A stretch of 23,219 bases of DNA from Zoogloeaceae bacterium (GTDB lineage Bacteria; Pseudomonadota; Gammaproteobacteria; Burkholderiales; Rhodocyclaceae): NCBI GenBank assembly GCA_031290955.1, contig JAISLJ010000068.1:1-23219 (forward strand), in the 5' to 3' direction. The notes beneath the pieces were generated by a model. That model made no database searches. It was not told where the DNA came from and worked only from the letters and a program-made list of their open reading frames with translations. Shown in pieces: positions 6,794 to 14,003 of this stretch (the first letter of the stretch is position 1; each line of letters opens with the position of its first letter). The position numbers were made by a program, and so were the translations under genes.

Positions 6794-7723
6794 ATGAGCG
6801 ACTTCACCAACGCCTTCTGGAGTTTCTATGTGATCGGAATCGTCGTGGCGGCCATCATCGTCTGCCTCGTGCTTCTGGTGACTTCAACCTCCGTGACCTA
6901 TACGGCAGGCAAAACGACCGGCCATTCCTGGGATGAGGATTTGCAGGAATTCAACAATCCCCTGCCCAAGTGGTGGATTGGCCTTTTCTATCTGACCCTT
7001 GTTTTTGCGATTGGCTATCTGGCGTATTTCCCAGGGCTGGGCAGTTTTGCCGGCCTGGGGGGCTGGTCTTCCGCCATCGGGGCAAACAGCCAGTACGAGC
7101 GGGAAGTAAAGGCCGTCAATGCCGTGTTGCAGCCCACACTGGACAAATACCTGCAACAGGATCTCAAGACGGTGGCGGCGGACCCAACCGCGCGCGCCAT
7201 GGGTCAACGCCTCTTCCAGGCTTACTGCATCCAGTGCCACGGCTCGGATGCCAAGGGCGGCAAGGGCTTCCCCAACCTGACCGACGCGGATTGGCAGTGG
7301 GGCGGCGAGCCGGAACGGATCGAGGAAACCATCGCCCAGGGCCGTGATGGCGTCATGACGGCGCATGCGGAACTCCTGACCGATGAGCAGACGCGGGACA
7401 TTGCCTACTATGTCCGGACTCTCTCTTCCAGCGCGGATGATCTGGAGCGCGCCGAACGCGGCAAGGTCGCGCTCTACGGCAGCGACTGCAAGACCTGCCA
7501 CGCCACGGATTTCTCGCAGGAATTCCCGCCGCTGACCGGCAGCCCGCTCTTGGGCGGGCCAAACCTGACGGATACCACCTGGCTCTACAGCAGTTCCGAA
7601 AGCGAGATCATCCACGGCATCAAGAACGGTCGCCAGAACCGGATGCCCGCTTGGGAAGGTTTTCTGGGCAAGGGCAAGGTGCGCCTCTTGGCCGCCTATG
7701 TGTATGGCCTGAGCAATCGCTGA
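6794..7723 (+). CDS. ccoP: cbb3-type oxidase subunit III, dihaem cytochrome c
   Basis: Accepts electrons from soluble cytochrome c and hands them to CcoO. The product is 309 residues. The N-terminus has two hydrophobic helices (about 10-30 and 60-80), joined by a loop with HSWDEDLQEFNNPLPKWW, diagnostic of CcoP. Two haem c sites follow: CIQCH near 145-149 and CKTCH near 232-236, each in its own cytochrome c fold. The AAAGGAAA ribosome binding site is well placed. A perfect hairpin 12 bp after the stop ends the operon. Confidence 0.97.
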   Translation: MSDFTNAFWSFYVIGIVVAAIIVCLVLLVTSTSVTYTAGKTTGHSWDEDLQEFNNPLPKWWIGLFYLTLVFAIGYLAYFPGLGSFAGLGGWSSAIGANSQYEREVKAVNAVLQPTLDKYLQQDLKTVAADPTARAMGQRLFQAYCIQCHGSDAKGGKGFPNLTDADWQWGGEPERIEETIAQGRDGVMTAHAELLTDEQTRDIAYYVRTLSSSADDLERAERGKVALYGSDCKTCHATDFSQEFPPLTGSPLLGGPNLTDTTWLYSSSESEIIHGIKNGRQNRMPAWEGFLGKGKVRLLAAYVYGLSNR

Positions 7724-7735
7724 GCGCTTGCGCGT

Positions 7736-7759
7736 GGACGGAGCGGCAACGCTCCGTCC
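7736..7759 (+). terminator. Hairpin terminator after ccoP
   Basis: GGACGGAGCG (7736-7745) and CGCTCCGTCC (7750-7759) form a perfect 10-bp stem closed by a GCAA tetraloop. The following bases are only moderately T-rich (GTTCCTTAT), so termination may be incomplete and some ccoG expression could come from read-through. Confidence 0.65.
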
Positions 7760-7775
7760 GTTCCTTATAACTTAT

Positions 7776-7805
7776 TTGCGCCGATCCATTTCAAAATTGT
7801 ATAAA
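7776..7805 (+). promoter_or_regulatory. Possible sigma-70 promoter of ccoG-fixH
   Basis: TTGCGC (7776-7781) and TATAAA (7800-7805) are separated by 18 bp. No FNR box is visible here, unlike upstream of ccoN. This would give ccoG an oxygen-independent start with a leader of about 60 nt. Confidence 0.45.
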
Positions 7806-7861
7806 GCCTGTATCATGGGCTTTGCGCAATGCCGACAGAGCACCCGCGCGCAATTTTGAAA
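7789..7861. repeat. Inverted repeat bracketing the ccoG leader
   Basis: TTTCAAAATTG (7789-7799) is repeated in perfect inverse as CAATTTTGAAA (7851-7861). The right arm touches the CGGAG ribosome binding site of ccoG; the left arm overlaps the putative -10. Confidence 0.6.
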
Positions 7862-7873
7862 CGGAGCACGACA

Positions 7874-9310
7874 ATGAACGACACTACCAGCCAGAAGAGT
7901 AGTTCCAGCCCCCCGTCTTCTCCGCCATCCGCGAAGGGGCGTCCCCGGAAGATTTCCCTCTACGAAAAGCACAAGAAGATCTATATTCGCCCGGTACAAG
8001 GCTGGTGGGCAACTTGGCGCTGGGTGTTCGTCTGGGGGACGCAGCTTGTTTTCTTCGGCTTGCCCTGGCTCCAGTGGAATGAGCGGCAGGCCATCCTCTT
8101 TCATCTGGTGGAGCGCAAGTTCTATCTTTTTGGCATGGTGCTCTGGCCGCAGGACGTGTTTTATCTCACGGTGCTGCTCATCATCTCCGCCTATGCGCTT
8201 TTCCTCTTCACCGCTGTGGCCGGTCGGCTTTTTTGCGGGTATGCCTGTCCGCAGACGGTCTATACGGAAATCTTCATGTGGATCGAGCACAAGCTCGAAG
8301 GCGACCGCACGGCGCAGATCAAGCTGGATACCGGCCCCAGGGATGTGCGCCGCTTGCGGCTCAAGATTACGAAGCACGGTCTCTGGCTCCTCTTTTCCCT
8401 GTGGGCGGGTTTTACGCTGGTCGGCTATTTCACGCCCATTCGGGAATTGCTGGCGAACGCGGGAACGTTTTCCTTCGGCGGCGCGGAACTGTTCTGGATC
8501 TTCTTCTACGCTGGTTTTACTTACCTGATGGCCGGTTTTATGCGCGAGCAGGTGTGCAAATACATGTGCCCCTATGCGCGTTTCCAGTCGGTCATGTTCG
8601 ATCCGGATACCCTGATCGTGACCTACGACAAGGAGCGCGGCGAGCCGCGCGGCGTGCGCCGGAAGAATGCCGACAACAGCGGCCTGGGGGATTGCGTGGA
8701 TTGCAACATCTGCTATCAGGTCTGCCCGACGGGAATCGACATCCGCAATGGCCTGCAATATGAATGTATCGGCTGCGGCGCCTGCATTGATGGCTGCGAT
8801 GAAGTCATGGGACGACTGGGACTTTCCAAGGGGCTTGTGCGCTATACCTCCGAAAACGCGCTGGCAGGCAAGCATGGGCGCACGGGGCTGGCAAGCCACA
8901 TCCTGCGGCCCCGGATCCTGCTGTACATGACGCTGCTCGCAATCGTCATTGGTGCGGCAATCTGGTCGCTCGCCACGCGGGTTCCCCTGCGCGTCGATCT
9001 GATCCGCGACCGCAGCATCCTGGCGCGTGAGGTGGAAGGGCGGATCGAGAACCTGTACATCATGCGGGTAATGAACATTTCCGAAGCGCCGCGCCAGTTT
9101 TCCATCCGGGTCTCCGGCATAGAGGGCATTGCGCTCGTTTCCGACGCCCAGGTAACGACGGCGGCAGCGGAAAACCATGAGGCCACCGTGAGTGTGCGCG
9201 TACCGCCCGACGCGGCGAAAAAGGGCGTCTACAAGATCTTTTTCGAGATCGTGGCAGAGGATGATCCCAAGGTCGCCGTGCGCGAAAAAACAACTTTTAT
9301 CATGCCATGA
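7874..9310 (+). CDS. ccoG: Cytochrome c oxidase accessory protein CcoG (FixG/RdxA family)
   Basis: Membrane iron-sulfur protein that in relatives reduces Cu(II) to Cu(I) for insertion into cbb3 oxidase. The start at 7874 (MNDTTSQKSS) was chosen over an in-frame ATG at 7829 because ACGGAG precedes it and relatives begin with a short Ser/Pro-rich tail before RKISLYEKHKKIYIRP. The product is 478 residues. It has about five membrane helices, CGYACPQ near 121-127, CKYMCPYARFQ, and a cytoplasmic 2[4Fe-4S] ferredoxin domain starting CVDCNICYQVCP near 274 and continuing with CIGCGACIDGC. The C-terminal third is a periplasmic Ig-like domain. Its stop overlaps the fixH start by 4 nt. Confidence 0.96.
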   Translation: MNDTTSQKSSSSPPSSPPSAKGRPRKISLYEKHKKIYIRPVQGWWATWRWVFVWGTQLVFFGLPWLQWNERQAILFHLVERKFYLFGMVLWPQDVFYLTVLLIISAYALFLFTAVAGRLFCGYACPQTVYTEIFMWIEHKLEGDRTAQIKLDTGPRDVRRLRLKITKHGLWLLFSLWAGFTLVGYFTPIRELLANAGTFSFGGAELFWIFFYAGFTYLMAGFMREQVCKYMCPYARFQSVMFDPDTLIVTYDKERGEPRGVRRKNADNSGLGDCVDCNICYQVCPTGIDIRNGLQYECIGCGACIDGCDEVMGRLGLSKGLVRYTSENALAGKHGRTGLASHILRPRILLYMTLLAIVIGAAIWSLATRVPLRVDLIRDRSILAREVEGRIENLYIMRVMNISEAPRQFSIRVSGIEGIALVSDAQVTTAAAENHEATVSVRVPPDAAKKGVYKIFFEIVAEDDPKVAVREKTTFIMP

Positions 9311-9834
9311 GCAAAATCCCCATGAGTCCTGTGAACGAAACCGTCCCTCTCCCCTGGTACAAGGAACCTTGGCCGTGGTTCCTCATTGCTGTCCCGGCGC
9401 TTACCGTCATTGGCGGCATCCTAACCTATCTCGCGGCGACTCATTCCGCCGACGGCGTGGTTGCCGATGATTATTACAAGCAAGGTCTGGCGGTCAACCA
9501 GCGCCTCCACCGCGATCAGGCGGCGAAGGAAATGGGGCTGCGGGCGGAACTCATGCAGAATGATCTGGCGCTGCGCGTGCTCGTAAGCGCGACCAAAGCG
9601 AACGCGCTGCCGCCCACGCTCAACCTGCGCCTCACGCATCCAACCCGCAGCGGCATGGATCAATTGATCGAACTTGCGCGGACGGATTCCGGCTTTTACG
9701 AAGGCAAGCTTTCCACGGAGCTTGCCCCCGGACGCTGGCATGTTTTCCTGGAAGATCAGGCATTGACTTGGCGTTTGCAGGGGAATTGGCAATCTGGCGC
9801 CGATGTTTCCCTGCAATTGCATCCCCGACAGTGA
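9307..9834 (+). CDS. fixH: FixH family protein (CcoH-like cbb3 assembly factor)
   Basis: The product is 175 residues with one N-terminal membrane helix (about 22-44), preceded by the WYKEPWPWFL segment and followed by the family signature DDYYKQGLAVNQRL. FixH/CcoH proteins are needed for assembly or stability of cbb3 oxidase; the mechanism is not fully established. The remaining periplasmic part is predicted to be a beta-sandwich. It overlaps ccoG by ATGA, so the two are translationally coupled. The maturation ATPase CcoI and CcoS, often found next, are absent here. Confidence 0.92.
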   Translation: MSKIPMSPVNETVPLPWYKEPWPWFLIAVPALTVIGGILTYLAATHSADGVVADDYYKQGLAVNQRLHRDQAAKEMGLRAELMQNDLALRVLVSATKANALPPTLNLRLTHPTRSGMDQLIELARTDSGFYEGKLSTELAPGRWHVFLEDQALTWRLQGNWQSGADVSLQLHPRQ

Positions 9835-9866
9835 ATTTTCTCGCGTGAACGACTGGAGGCAACACC

Positions 9867-10013
9867 ATGTGGCAAGAACTTTTCGCAAGTGAAGTTGGCT
9901 TCCTGAGTGCCCTGACAATCGGTATTGTCATCGTGATTGCCGTTTTCTTCGTGGTTTTTTTCGGCAAGAAGATTGCTGAAAAAAACCAGAAGCAAAAACA
10001 AAAGAACAGATAA
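9867..10013 (+). CDS. DUF3149-type small membrane protein
   Basis: A 48-residue protein, MWQELFASEVGFLSALTIGI at the start, then a single hydrophobic helix (about 12-32) and a strongly basic Lys/Gln-rich tail (GKKIAEKNQKQKQK). The ribosome binding site GGAGG (9855-9859) is seven bases before the ATG. The opening M-W-x-E-L-F and the VG-x-LS pattern fit the DUF3149 family of tiny betaproteobacterial proteins. It lies 32 bp after fixH and is probably in the same transcript, so a role in oxidase assembly or stability is possible but only inferred. The basic tail predicts an inside C-terminus. Confidence 0.8.
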   Translation: MWQELFASEVGFLSALTIGIVIVIAVFFVVFFGKKIAEKNQKQKQKNR

Positions 10014-10168
10014 TTCCTGCCCTCCGTCGCCCGGAAATCCCCCAAACCCCTCTTGGGCTTTGAGATCATTCTTTTGCACTATGCGCTCAGTGCTTTGCTG
10101 TTCTCTTGCGGACGGCGAAACTCCCGCCGAGCGGGGGAGAGAAGCGGTGGCGCGGAACCTCGCCCTCA

Positions 10169-10203
10169 CCCGCTTGGCGGGAGAGTGTGGCGCGAAGCGC
10201 CGG
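10169..10203 (+). repeat. Repeat R1, copy a
   Basis: A 35-bp unit made of two small palindromes, CCCGCTTGGCGGG and GGCGCGAAGCGCC. It matches 10608-10642 at 34 of 35 positions. The first palindrome also occurs inverted at 10303-10319. Confidence 0.8.
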
Positions 10204-10302
10204 TAATTTTTCCCAACCTTCCAGCGGAAACAACGCCCAAGGAAAAGTATGCGGCGCTTTGCGCCGGGGGGGGACGCCCTCTCTCGCCCCTGCCGGGGCA
10301 CT

Positions 10303-10319
10303 CTCTCCCGCCAAGCGGG
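10303..10319 (-). repeat. Repeat R1, partial inverted copy
   Basis: CTCTCCCGCCAAGCGGG is the exact reverse complement of the first 17 bases of R1. A decayed relative, CTCCCGCCGAGCGGGGGAG, lies near 10121-10139. Confidence 0.7.
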
Positions 10320-10376
10320 CGAGAGAGAAGCAGGCGGCGGCGCGGGGGGGAGGATGTCGCGCAGGTGAGGGCCGGT

Positions 10377-10410
10377 GGATTGCCACGGCGCTACGCGCCT
10401 CGCAATGACG
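10377..10410 (+). repeat. Repeat R2, copy a
   Basis: Begins GGATTGCCACG, has a palindromic middle (GGCGCTACGCGCC) and ends TCGCAATGACG. Related copies are at 10532-10565 (inverted), 22789-22823 (inverted) and 22888-22915 (direct). Similar CATTGCGAG/GGCAATCC repeats are widespread in proteobacterial intergenic DNA. Confidence 0.75.
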
Positions 10411-10411
10411 A

Positions 10412-10471
10412 CAAAGTGGGGGCGGCTTCCAGCCGCCCTGTGGGGAGGAAAGGGCGGCAGGATGCCCCCTA
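10412..10471 (+). repeat. Repeat R3, copy a
   Basis: Begins CAAAGTGGGGGCGGC, followed by two hairpins (GGCGGCTTCCAGCCGCC and a GGGCGGCAGGATGCCCCC half-palindrome). The reverse complement of nearly the same unit is at 22721-22787. R3 follows R2 with one intervening base. Confidence 0.75.
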
Positions 10472-10531
10472 CTCTGGAATCCGCAATGGCGAGGCAAGCG
10501 TTTACGGGAATGTCGCAAACCGCCAAAGTCT

Positions 10532-10565
10532 CGTCATTGCGAGGGCCAAAGGCCCGTGGCAATCC
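10532..10565 (-). repeat. Repeat R2, copy b (inverted)
   Basis: Reads CGTCATTGCGAG, a GGGCC..GGCCC palindrome, then TGGCAATCC, the reverse complement of the R2 ends with a different centre. Together with copy a it brackets about 120 bp. Confidence 0.75.
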
Positions 10566-10607
10566 ACTTCCACGATTCGGCGCGATGCGCCCATATTCTT
10601 ACCCTCG

Positions 10608-10642
10608 CCCGCTTGGCGGGAGAGGGTGGCGCGAAGCGCCGG
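10608..10642 (+). repeat. Repeat R1, copy b
   Basis: 34 of 35 identical to 10169-10203. It ends about 30 bp before the ABC ATPase remnant starts, so a repeat marks that breakpoint. Confidence 0.8.
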
Positions 10643-10672
10643 GGGGAACGCCCTCTCGCGCATCTGGCGCAT

Positions 10673-10846
10673 CGCCCTTTTCACGAGATGTCCGGCGGTC
10701 AGCGCCAACTGGTCATCTTCGCCCGCGCACTGGTGGCGGAAGCCGATATTTTGATCCTGGATGAACCGACTTCGGCGCTGGATTTGAAAAACCAGTCCAT
10801 CATCCTGGAATGGATTGACCGTCTGGCGCGCGATGAAGGCTTGACG
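10673..10846 (+). pseudogene. Fragment of an ABC transporter ATPase (metal-chelate type)
   Basis: About 58 codons resembling the middle of an ATP-binding subunit: the signature motif MSGGQRQLVIFARAL, then Walker B and D-loop in ILILDEPTSALD, then LKNQSIILEWIDRLARDEGLT. Walker A is missing upstream, where an R1 repeat lies, and the expected continuation with the switch histidine is missing downstream, where the reading passes into antisense of acpS. The wording around the Walker B motif is closest to ATPases of iron-siderophore, B12 or molybdate importers (FepC/MolC-like), from recalled family patterns. No start codon or ribosome binding site suits it, so it is a remnant. Confidence 0.85.
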
Positions 10847-11231
10847 GAGGGTCGGATTCCAGCAGGACGAAGGCGAGGGCGTAGCGGGCTTCGTCGCTCA
10901 GGCTGAGGTGGGCGCGCAGGCACAGGGTGTCGAAGATTTCCTGGAGCGCGGCGTCGAAGTGGAAGCAGGGTTTGCCCAACGCATCGTGCTCAATGCTGAT
11001 CGCGGTGAAGGTGGCGGGGGGGCGCATGCCGGTGCCCAGCGCCTTGCCCAGCGCCTCCTTCGCTGCCCAGCGCCGGGCCAGGAAACCGCTTTGCCGGGCC
11101 GGGGAAAGCTGCCGGAACGCCGCCGCTTCCGCCGGGGCCAGGATGTGGCGCAACCCGGCCTCGCCGTGGCGGGCGTAAAAGGCGGCGAGACGTTCGACGG
11201 CAACGATGTCCGTGCCGATGCCGTAGATCAC
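10800..11231 (-). CDS. acpS: Holo-[acyl-carrier-protein] synthase
   Basis: Transfers 4'-phosphopantetheine from CoA to apo-ACP, activating fatty acid synthesis. The start is GTG at 11231, overlapping the pdxJ stop as GTGA. Signatures are MIYGIGTDIVAVERL with the Mg-binding Asp8, and RRWAAKEALGKALGTGM with the second metal-binding Glu near residue 58. The product is 143 residues against about 125 usual. The family end HLSLSDEARYALAFVLLES is complete, but the following 15 or so residues (DPPSSLHRAPDGQSIPG) are read from DNA antisense to the ABC ATPase fragment. The native stop was evidently lost at the junction. The extension is probably tolerated because AcpS C-termini vary. Confidence 0.95.
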   Translation of the reverse strand: MIYGIGTDIVAVERLAAFYARHGEAGLRHILAPAEAAAFRQLSPARQSGFLARRWAAKEALGKALGTGMRPPATFTAISIEHDALGKPCFHFDAALQEIFDTLCLRAHLSLSDEARYALAFVLLESDPPSSLHRAPDGQSIPG

Positions 11232-11998
11232 ATCGAATTTCCAGGCGTGGCGCCGGATGACGCGGCAAGCATGCGTGTCTTCATTTCCCGCACGGCTTCC
11301 CGCAAGCCCACGAATACGGCGCGGCTCACGATGGCATGGCCGATGTGCAGTTCCCGCACGCCGGAGAGCGCCGCGACAGGGGCGACGTTGTAATAGTTGA
11401 GCGCGTGCCCGGCATTAAAGCGCATGCCCGCCTGGATGACGGCCTCGCCCGCCTGCCGCACCTTTTCCAGTTCGGTTGCGACCGCCCGCGCTTCCCGATC
11501 CCGGCCCGCAGCGTGAAAAGCATGCGCGTAGGGGCCCGTGTGGAGTTCGCACACCTGCGCGCCGATGCGCGCGGCAGCGTCGATCTGGCGTGGTTCCGCG
11601 TCAATGAAGACGCTGGTGACGATGCCCGCCTCCCGCAGTCGCGCCACGATTTCCGCCAGGCGATTCTCCTGCCCAGCCACATCCAGCCCGCCTTCGGTGG
11701 TGATTTCCGCGCGTCCCTCGGGCACCAGCATGACCATTTGCGGGCGGATGCGGCAGGCAATGGCGAGCATTTCGTCGGTTGCCGCCATTTCCAGGTTGAG
11801 TTTTACCTGCACGCTATCGCGTAGACGTTGCACGTCTGCATCGCAGATGTGCCGCCGATCCTCGCGCAAATGCACGGTGATGCCGTCCGCCCCGCCCAGA
11901 TGCGCTTCCACGGCGGCCCATACCGGGTCGGGTTCCCAGGTGCGCCGCGCCTGCCGCAGGGTCGCCACGTGGTCGATATTGACGCCCAGCCCGATCAT
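11228..11998 (-). CDS. pdxJ: Pyridoxine 5'-phosphate synthase
   Basis: Condenses 1-deoxy-D-xylulose 5-phosphate with 3-amino-2-oxopropyl phosphate to pyridoxine 5'-phosphate, the last ring-forming step of DXP-dependent vitamin B6 synthesis. The start is ATG at 11998 (MIGLGVNIDHVATLRQARRT), overlapping the rnfH stop as ATGA. The product is 256 residues, slightly above the usual 240-250. Typical blocks are the NIDHVATLR opening, GADGITVHLREDRRHI near 37-52 with active-site His and Arg residues, LNLEMAAT with the catalytic Glu, and the phosphate-binding ELHIGHAIVSRAVF end. pdxJ directly before acpS is a classic proteobacterial order. Confidence 0.96.
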   Translation of the reverse strand: MIGLGVNIDHVATLRQARRTWEPDPVWAAVEAHLGGADGITVHLREDRRHICDADVQRLRDSVQVKLNLEMAATDEMLAIACRIRPQMVMLVPEGRAEITTEGGLDVAGQENRLAEIVARLREAGIVTSVFIDAEPRQIDAAARIGAQVCELHTGPYAHAFHAAGRDREARAVATELEKVRQAGEAVIQAGMRFNAGHALNYYNVAPVAALSGVRELHIGHAIVSRAVFVGLREAVREMKTRMLAASSGATPGNSM

Positions 11999-12306
11999 GC
12001 CGCCTCCCCTTTCTTCATGGCCTTGCCTTCGGCGGCGCGTTGCTTGCGCACTTCCTTGGGATCGGCGATCAGGGGGCGGTAGATTTCCACCCGGTCTTTT
12101 TCCCGCAGGAGCGCGTCTGGCTTGGCGAGCTTCGAGAAAATGCCAAACTTCGTCTTCGCCAGGTCGATTTCCGGATATTTCTGCAACAGGCCGGAGGCTT
12201 GCACGGCGTCTTCGAGACGGCTGCCGACCGGCAAACGCAGCGGGATGATCTCCTGACGCTCGGCAAACGCATAGACCACTTCCACCGTGATGATTTCTTC
12301 GCTCAT
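11995..12306 (-). CDS. rnfH: RnfH family protein (UPF0125)
   Basis: A 103-residue beta-grasp (ubiquitin-like) protein. It begins MSEEIITVEVVYAFAERQEI and carries the family blocks PVGSRLEDAVQASG, DLAKTKFGIFSK and DRVEIYRPLIADPKEVRKQR. Despite the name, a function in the Rnf complex is not established; the gene usually sits beside ratA, as here. The start at 12306 overlaps the ratA stop as ATGA. A longer in-frame reading upstream lies entirely inside ratA and is not used. Confidence 0.92.
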   Translation of the reverse strand: MSEEIITVEVVYAFAERQEIIPLRLPVGSRLEDAVQASGLLQKYPEIDLAKTKFGIFSKLAKPDALLREKDRVEIYRPLIADPKEVRKQRAAEGKAMKKGEAA

Positions 12307-12752
12307 GCGCGTGCTCCATGAACTCCATGAACTTGTTCGGCCCGTTGCACGAAGGCTTCCACGAAAGTGTTCGAGATGTGGTGGAAGACGGGGCCGATCA
12401 CTTTTTCGAGGATCCGGCTGGAAAACTCGTAATGCAGGCAAAATTCCACCTTGCAAGCGTCGGCAGTGAGCGCCCGGAAGCGCCAGCTTCCTTCCAGATG
12501 CCGGAAGGGACCATCCACAAGGCGAATGCGCATGGAAACCGGGTAGACCTTCTCGTTTTCGGTGGTGAAATGGGATTTCACGCCGTGATAGTTGATGTAC
12601 AGGGTGCCCACAGTCTTGTGCGCATCCCGGAAACTGCATTCCGTATGGCTGCACCAGGGCAGGAACAGGGGATACGCCTCGCATCGATCAACCAGCTCGA
12701 ACATCTGCTCGGCCGAATGGGCGATCAAGACAGATTTTTCGACTTCCGCCAT
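12303..12752 (-). CDS. ratA: RatA-like START-domain protein
   Basis: A 149-residue single-domain protein of the SRPBCC/Coq10 type. It begins MAEVEKSVLIAHSAEQMFEL, with EAYPLFLPWCSHTEC near 25-39 and a C-terminal amphipathic helix (GPVFHHISNTFVEAFVQRAEQ). In E. coli the relative RatA was described as blocking 70S ribosome assembly; others are annotated as ubiquinone-binding Coq10-like proteins, so the physiological role is open. It is first in ratA-rnfH-pdxJ-acpS, every junction a 4-nt overlap, and divergent from smpB with 56 bp between start codons. Confidence 0.9.
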   Translation of the reverse strand: MAEVEKSVLIAHSAEQMFELVDRCEAYPLFLPWCSHTECSFRDAHKTVGTLYINYHGVKSHFTTENEKVYPVSMRIRLVDGPFRHLEGSWRFRALTADACKVEFCLHYEFSSRILEKVIGPVFHHISNTFVEAFVQRAEQVHGVHGARA

Positions 12753-12808
12753 CCGCCAGAACTCCGATTCTTGCTAGAATGCCCCGATTCTATCGGATTC
12801 GAGGCATC

Positions 12809-13261
12809 ATGAGCATCGCGCAGAACAAAAAAGCGTTCCACGACTATTTTGTCGAGGAAAAATACGAAGCCGGGCTGGCGCTGGAAGGCTGGGAGGTGAA
12901 ATCCATCCGTGCCGGGCGCGCGCAGATCAAGGAAGCCTATGTGCTTGTCCGCAAGGGGGAAATCTTTCTCCTGGGCATGCACATCACACCGCTCCCCACC
13001 GCCTCCACCCACATTCACCCCGATCCCATCCGGACGCGCAAGCTCCTGCTGCATGGAACGGAGATCATGAAGTTGATCGGCAAGGTGGAACGCGCCGGCT
13101 ACACGCTTGTTCCCCTGGACCTCCACTACACCCGCGGCCGCATCAAGGCCAGCATCGGCCTTGCCAAGGGCAAGAAGCAGCACGACAAACGCGACGCCGC
13201 CAAGGACCGGGATTGGGAACGGGAAAAACAACGCCTCATGCGCGAGAAGATCAGGGGATAG
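12809..13261 (+). CDS. smpB: SsrA-binding protein SmpB
   Basis: Binds tmRNA and brings it to stalled ribosomes in trans-translation. The start at 12809 (MSIAQNKKAFHDYFVEEKYE) was chosen over an in-frame ATG at 12779, because family members begin here and GAGG lies just upstream. The product is 150 residues. Typical blocks are EGWEVKSIRAGRAQIKEAYV, DPIRTRKLLLH and LHYTRGRIKASIGLAKGKKQHDKR, ending with the basic tail that enters the mRNA channel. A -10-like TAGAAT is at 12775-12780; the -35 is not clear. The tmRNA gene is not in the window. Confidence 0.96.
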   Translation: MSIAQNKKAFHDYFVEEKYEAGLALEGWEVKSIRAGRAQIKEAYVLVRKGEIFLLGMHITPLPTASTHIHPDPIRTRKLLLHGTEIMKLIGKVERAGYTLVPLDLHYTRGRIKASIGLAKGKKQHDKRDAAKDRDWEREKQRLMREKIRG

Positions 13262-13382
13262 GCAGGCGAGCGCGTTTTTGGCGCAGCCGGTGGTTTGCTC
13301 CGATCCCCCCGCCCTCCTTGCTTTTTCTGATTCCTGACAGAGTTCCCTGATCTCCACTCCCGGCAAATGAAACGTCTTTTAA

Positions 13383-13991
13383 ATGAAAACGTCTTTTTCT
13401 TCCCGCCTGCCATTGTTGGCGCTCATCCTTGTTTTCTTCCTGCTTTCCGCCTGCGTGACGCGGCAGGGAGTCGTCCTCCGGATTCCCCAGGAAACCCTAG
13501 AGGCAAAGCTGGCGGAGCGCTTGCCGGTGACGGGAAGCTTCCTCTCCGTATTCCGGCTGCGGCTCGAAAACCCGCGCATCCGGCTTGATGCAGGGAGTGG
13601 TCGGATCTACCTGCGTCTGGACGCGCAGGTCTGGGTCGGCGGGAAAGAGCCAGCGCGGGGAAAAGAGCTTGCGCGCGGGGAGATCGAGGCAAGCGGCGGC
13701 ATCCGCCACATGCGACCGGAAGGCGCGCTCTACCTGGAAGCGCCGCGAATCGAACGAATGCGCCTCGACGGCATCCCCGCCGCCACACTCGCCCCCCTGC
13801 AAGCCGCGCTCGCCGAAATCCTGTCCGAGCACTGCGCCAAACACCCAATTTACGTCCTGGATTCCCAGGAACACACCTTCTTCACCCTGGAACTCGAAAG
13901 CATCACGGTGGCGGAGACTGGAGTCGTCATGACATTCACCTCCAAAACGCCAAACCCCGCACCCAGCGATTCCTCCGCCACCGGGCGTTGA
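13383..13991 (+). CDS. DUF1439-like outer-membrane lipoprotein
   Basis: A 202-residue protein with a lipoprotein signal: MKTSFSSRLP, a hydrophobic core, then lipobox LSAC with the lipidated Cys at residue 24. The residue after Cys is Val, not Asp, so outer-membrane sorting is expected. The mature part resembles DUF1439 (YceB-like) proteins: LRIPQETLEAKLAERLPV followed by FRLRLENPRIRLD, and a C-terminal VLDSQEHTFFTLELESITV. The family has a lipid-binding-like TULIP fold in structural surveys, but no assigned function. The ribosome binding site is weak. A 121-bp gap without features separates it from smpB; the next gene is convergent, 12 bp away. Confidence 0.82.
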   Translation: MKTSFSSRLPLLALILVFFLLSACVTRQGVVLRIPQETLEAKLAERLPVTGSFLSVFRLRLENPRIRLDAGSGRIYLRLDAQVWVGGKEPARGKELARGEIEASGGIRHMRPEGALYLEAPRIERMRLDGIPAATLAPLQAALAEILSEHCAKHPIYVLDSQEHTFFTLELESITVAETGVVMTFTSKTPNPAPSDSSATGR

Positions 13992-14003
13992 AATCTTTCT
14001 CCC

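Larger units (their letters stand above)
10014..10672. other. Repeat-rich intergenic scar
   Basis: About 660 bp with no credible gene; the open frames here are translations of GC-rich palindromes. It is built from at least three repeat types listed separately (10169-10203, 10303-10319, 10377-10410, 10412-10471, 10532-10565, 10608-10642). A weak CCCAA/TTGGG dyad at 10041-10057 may end the fixH transcript. Confidence 0.7.

Noticed and set aside
10087..10754. Several open frames of 100-230 codons in the repeat field
   Set aside because: They translate GC-rich palindromes into Arg/Pro/Ala-rich strings; the only protein-like part is the ABC ATPase fragment at the end.
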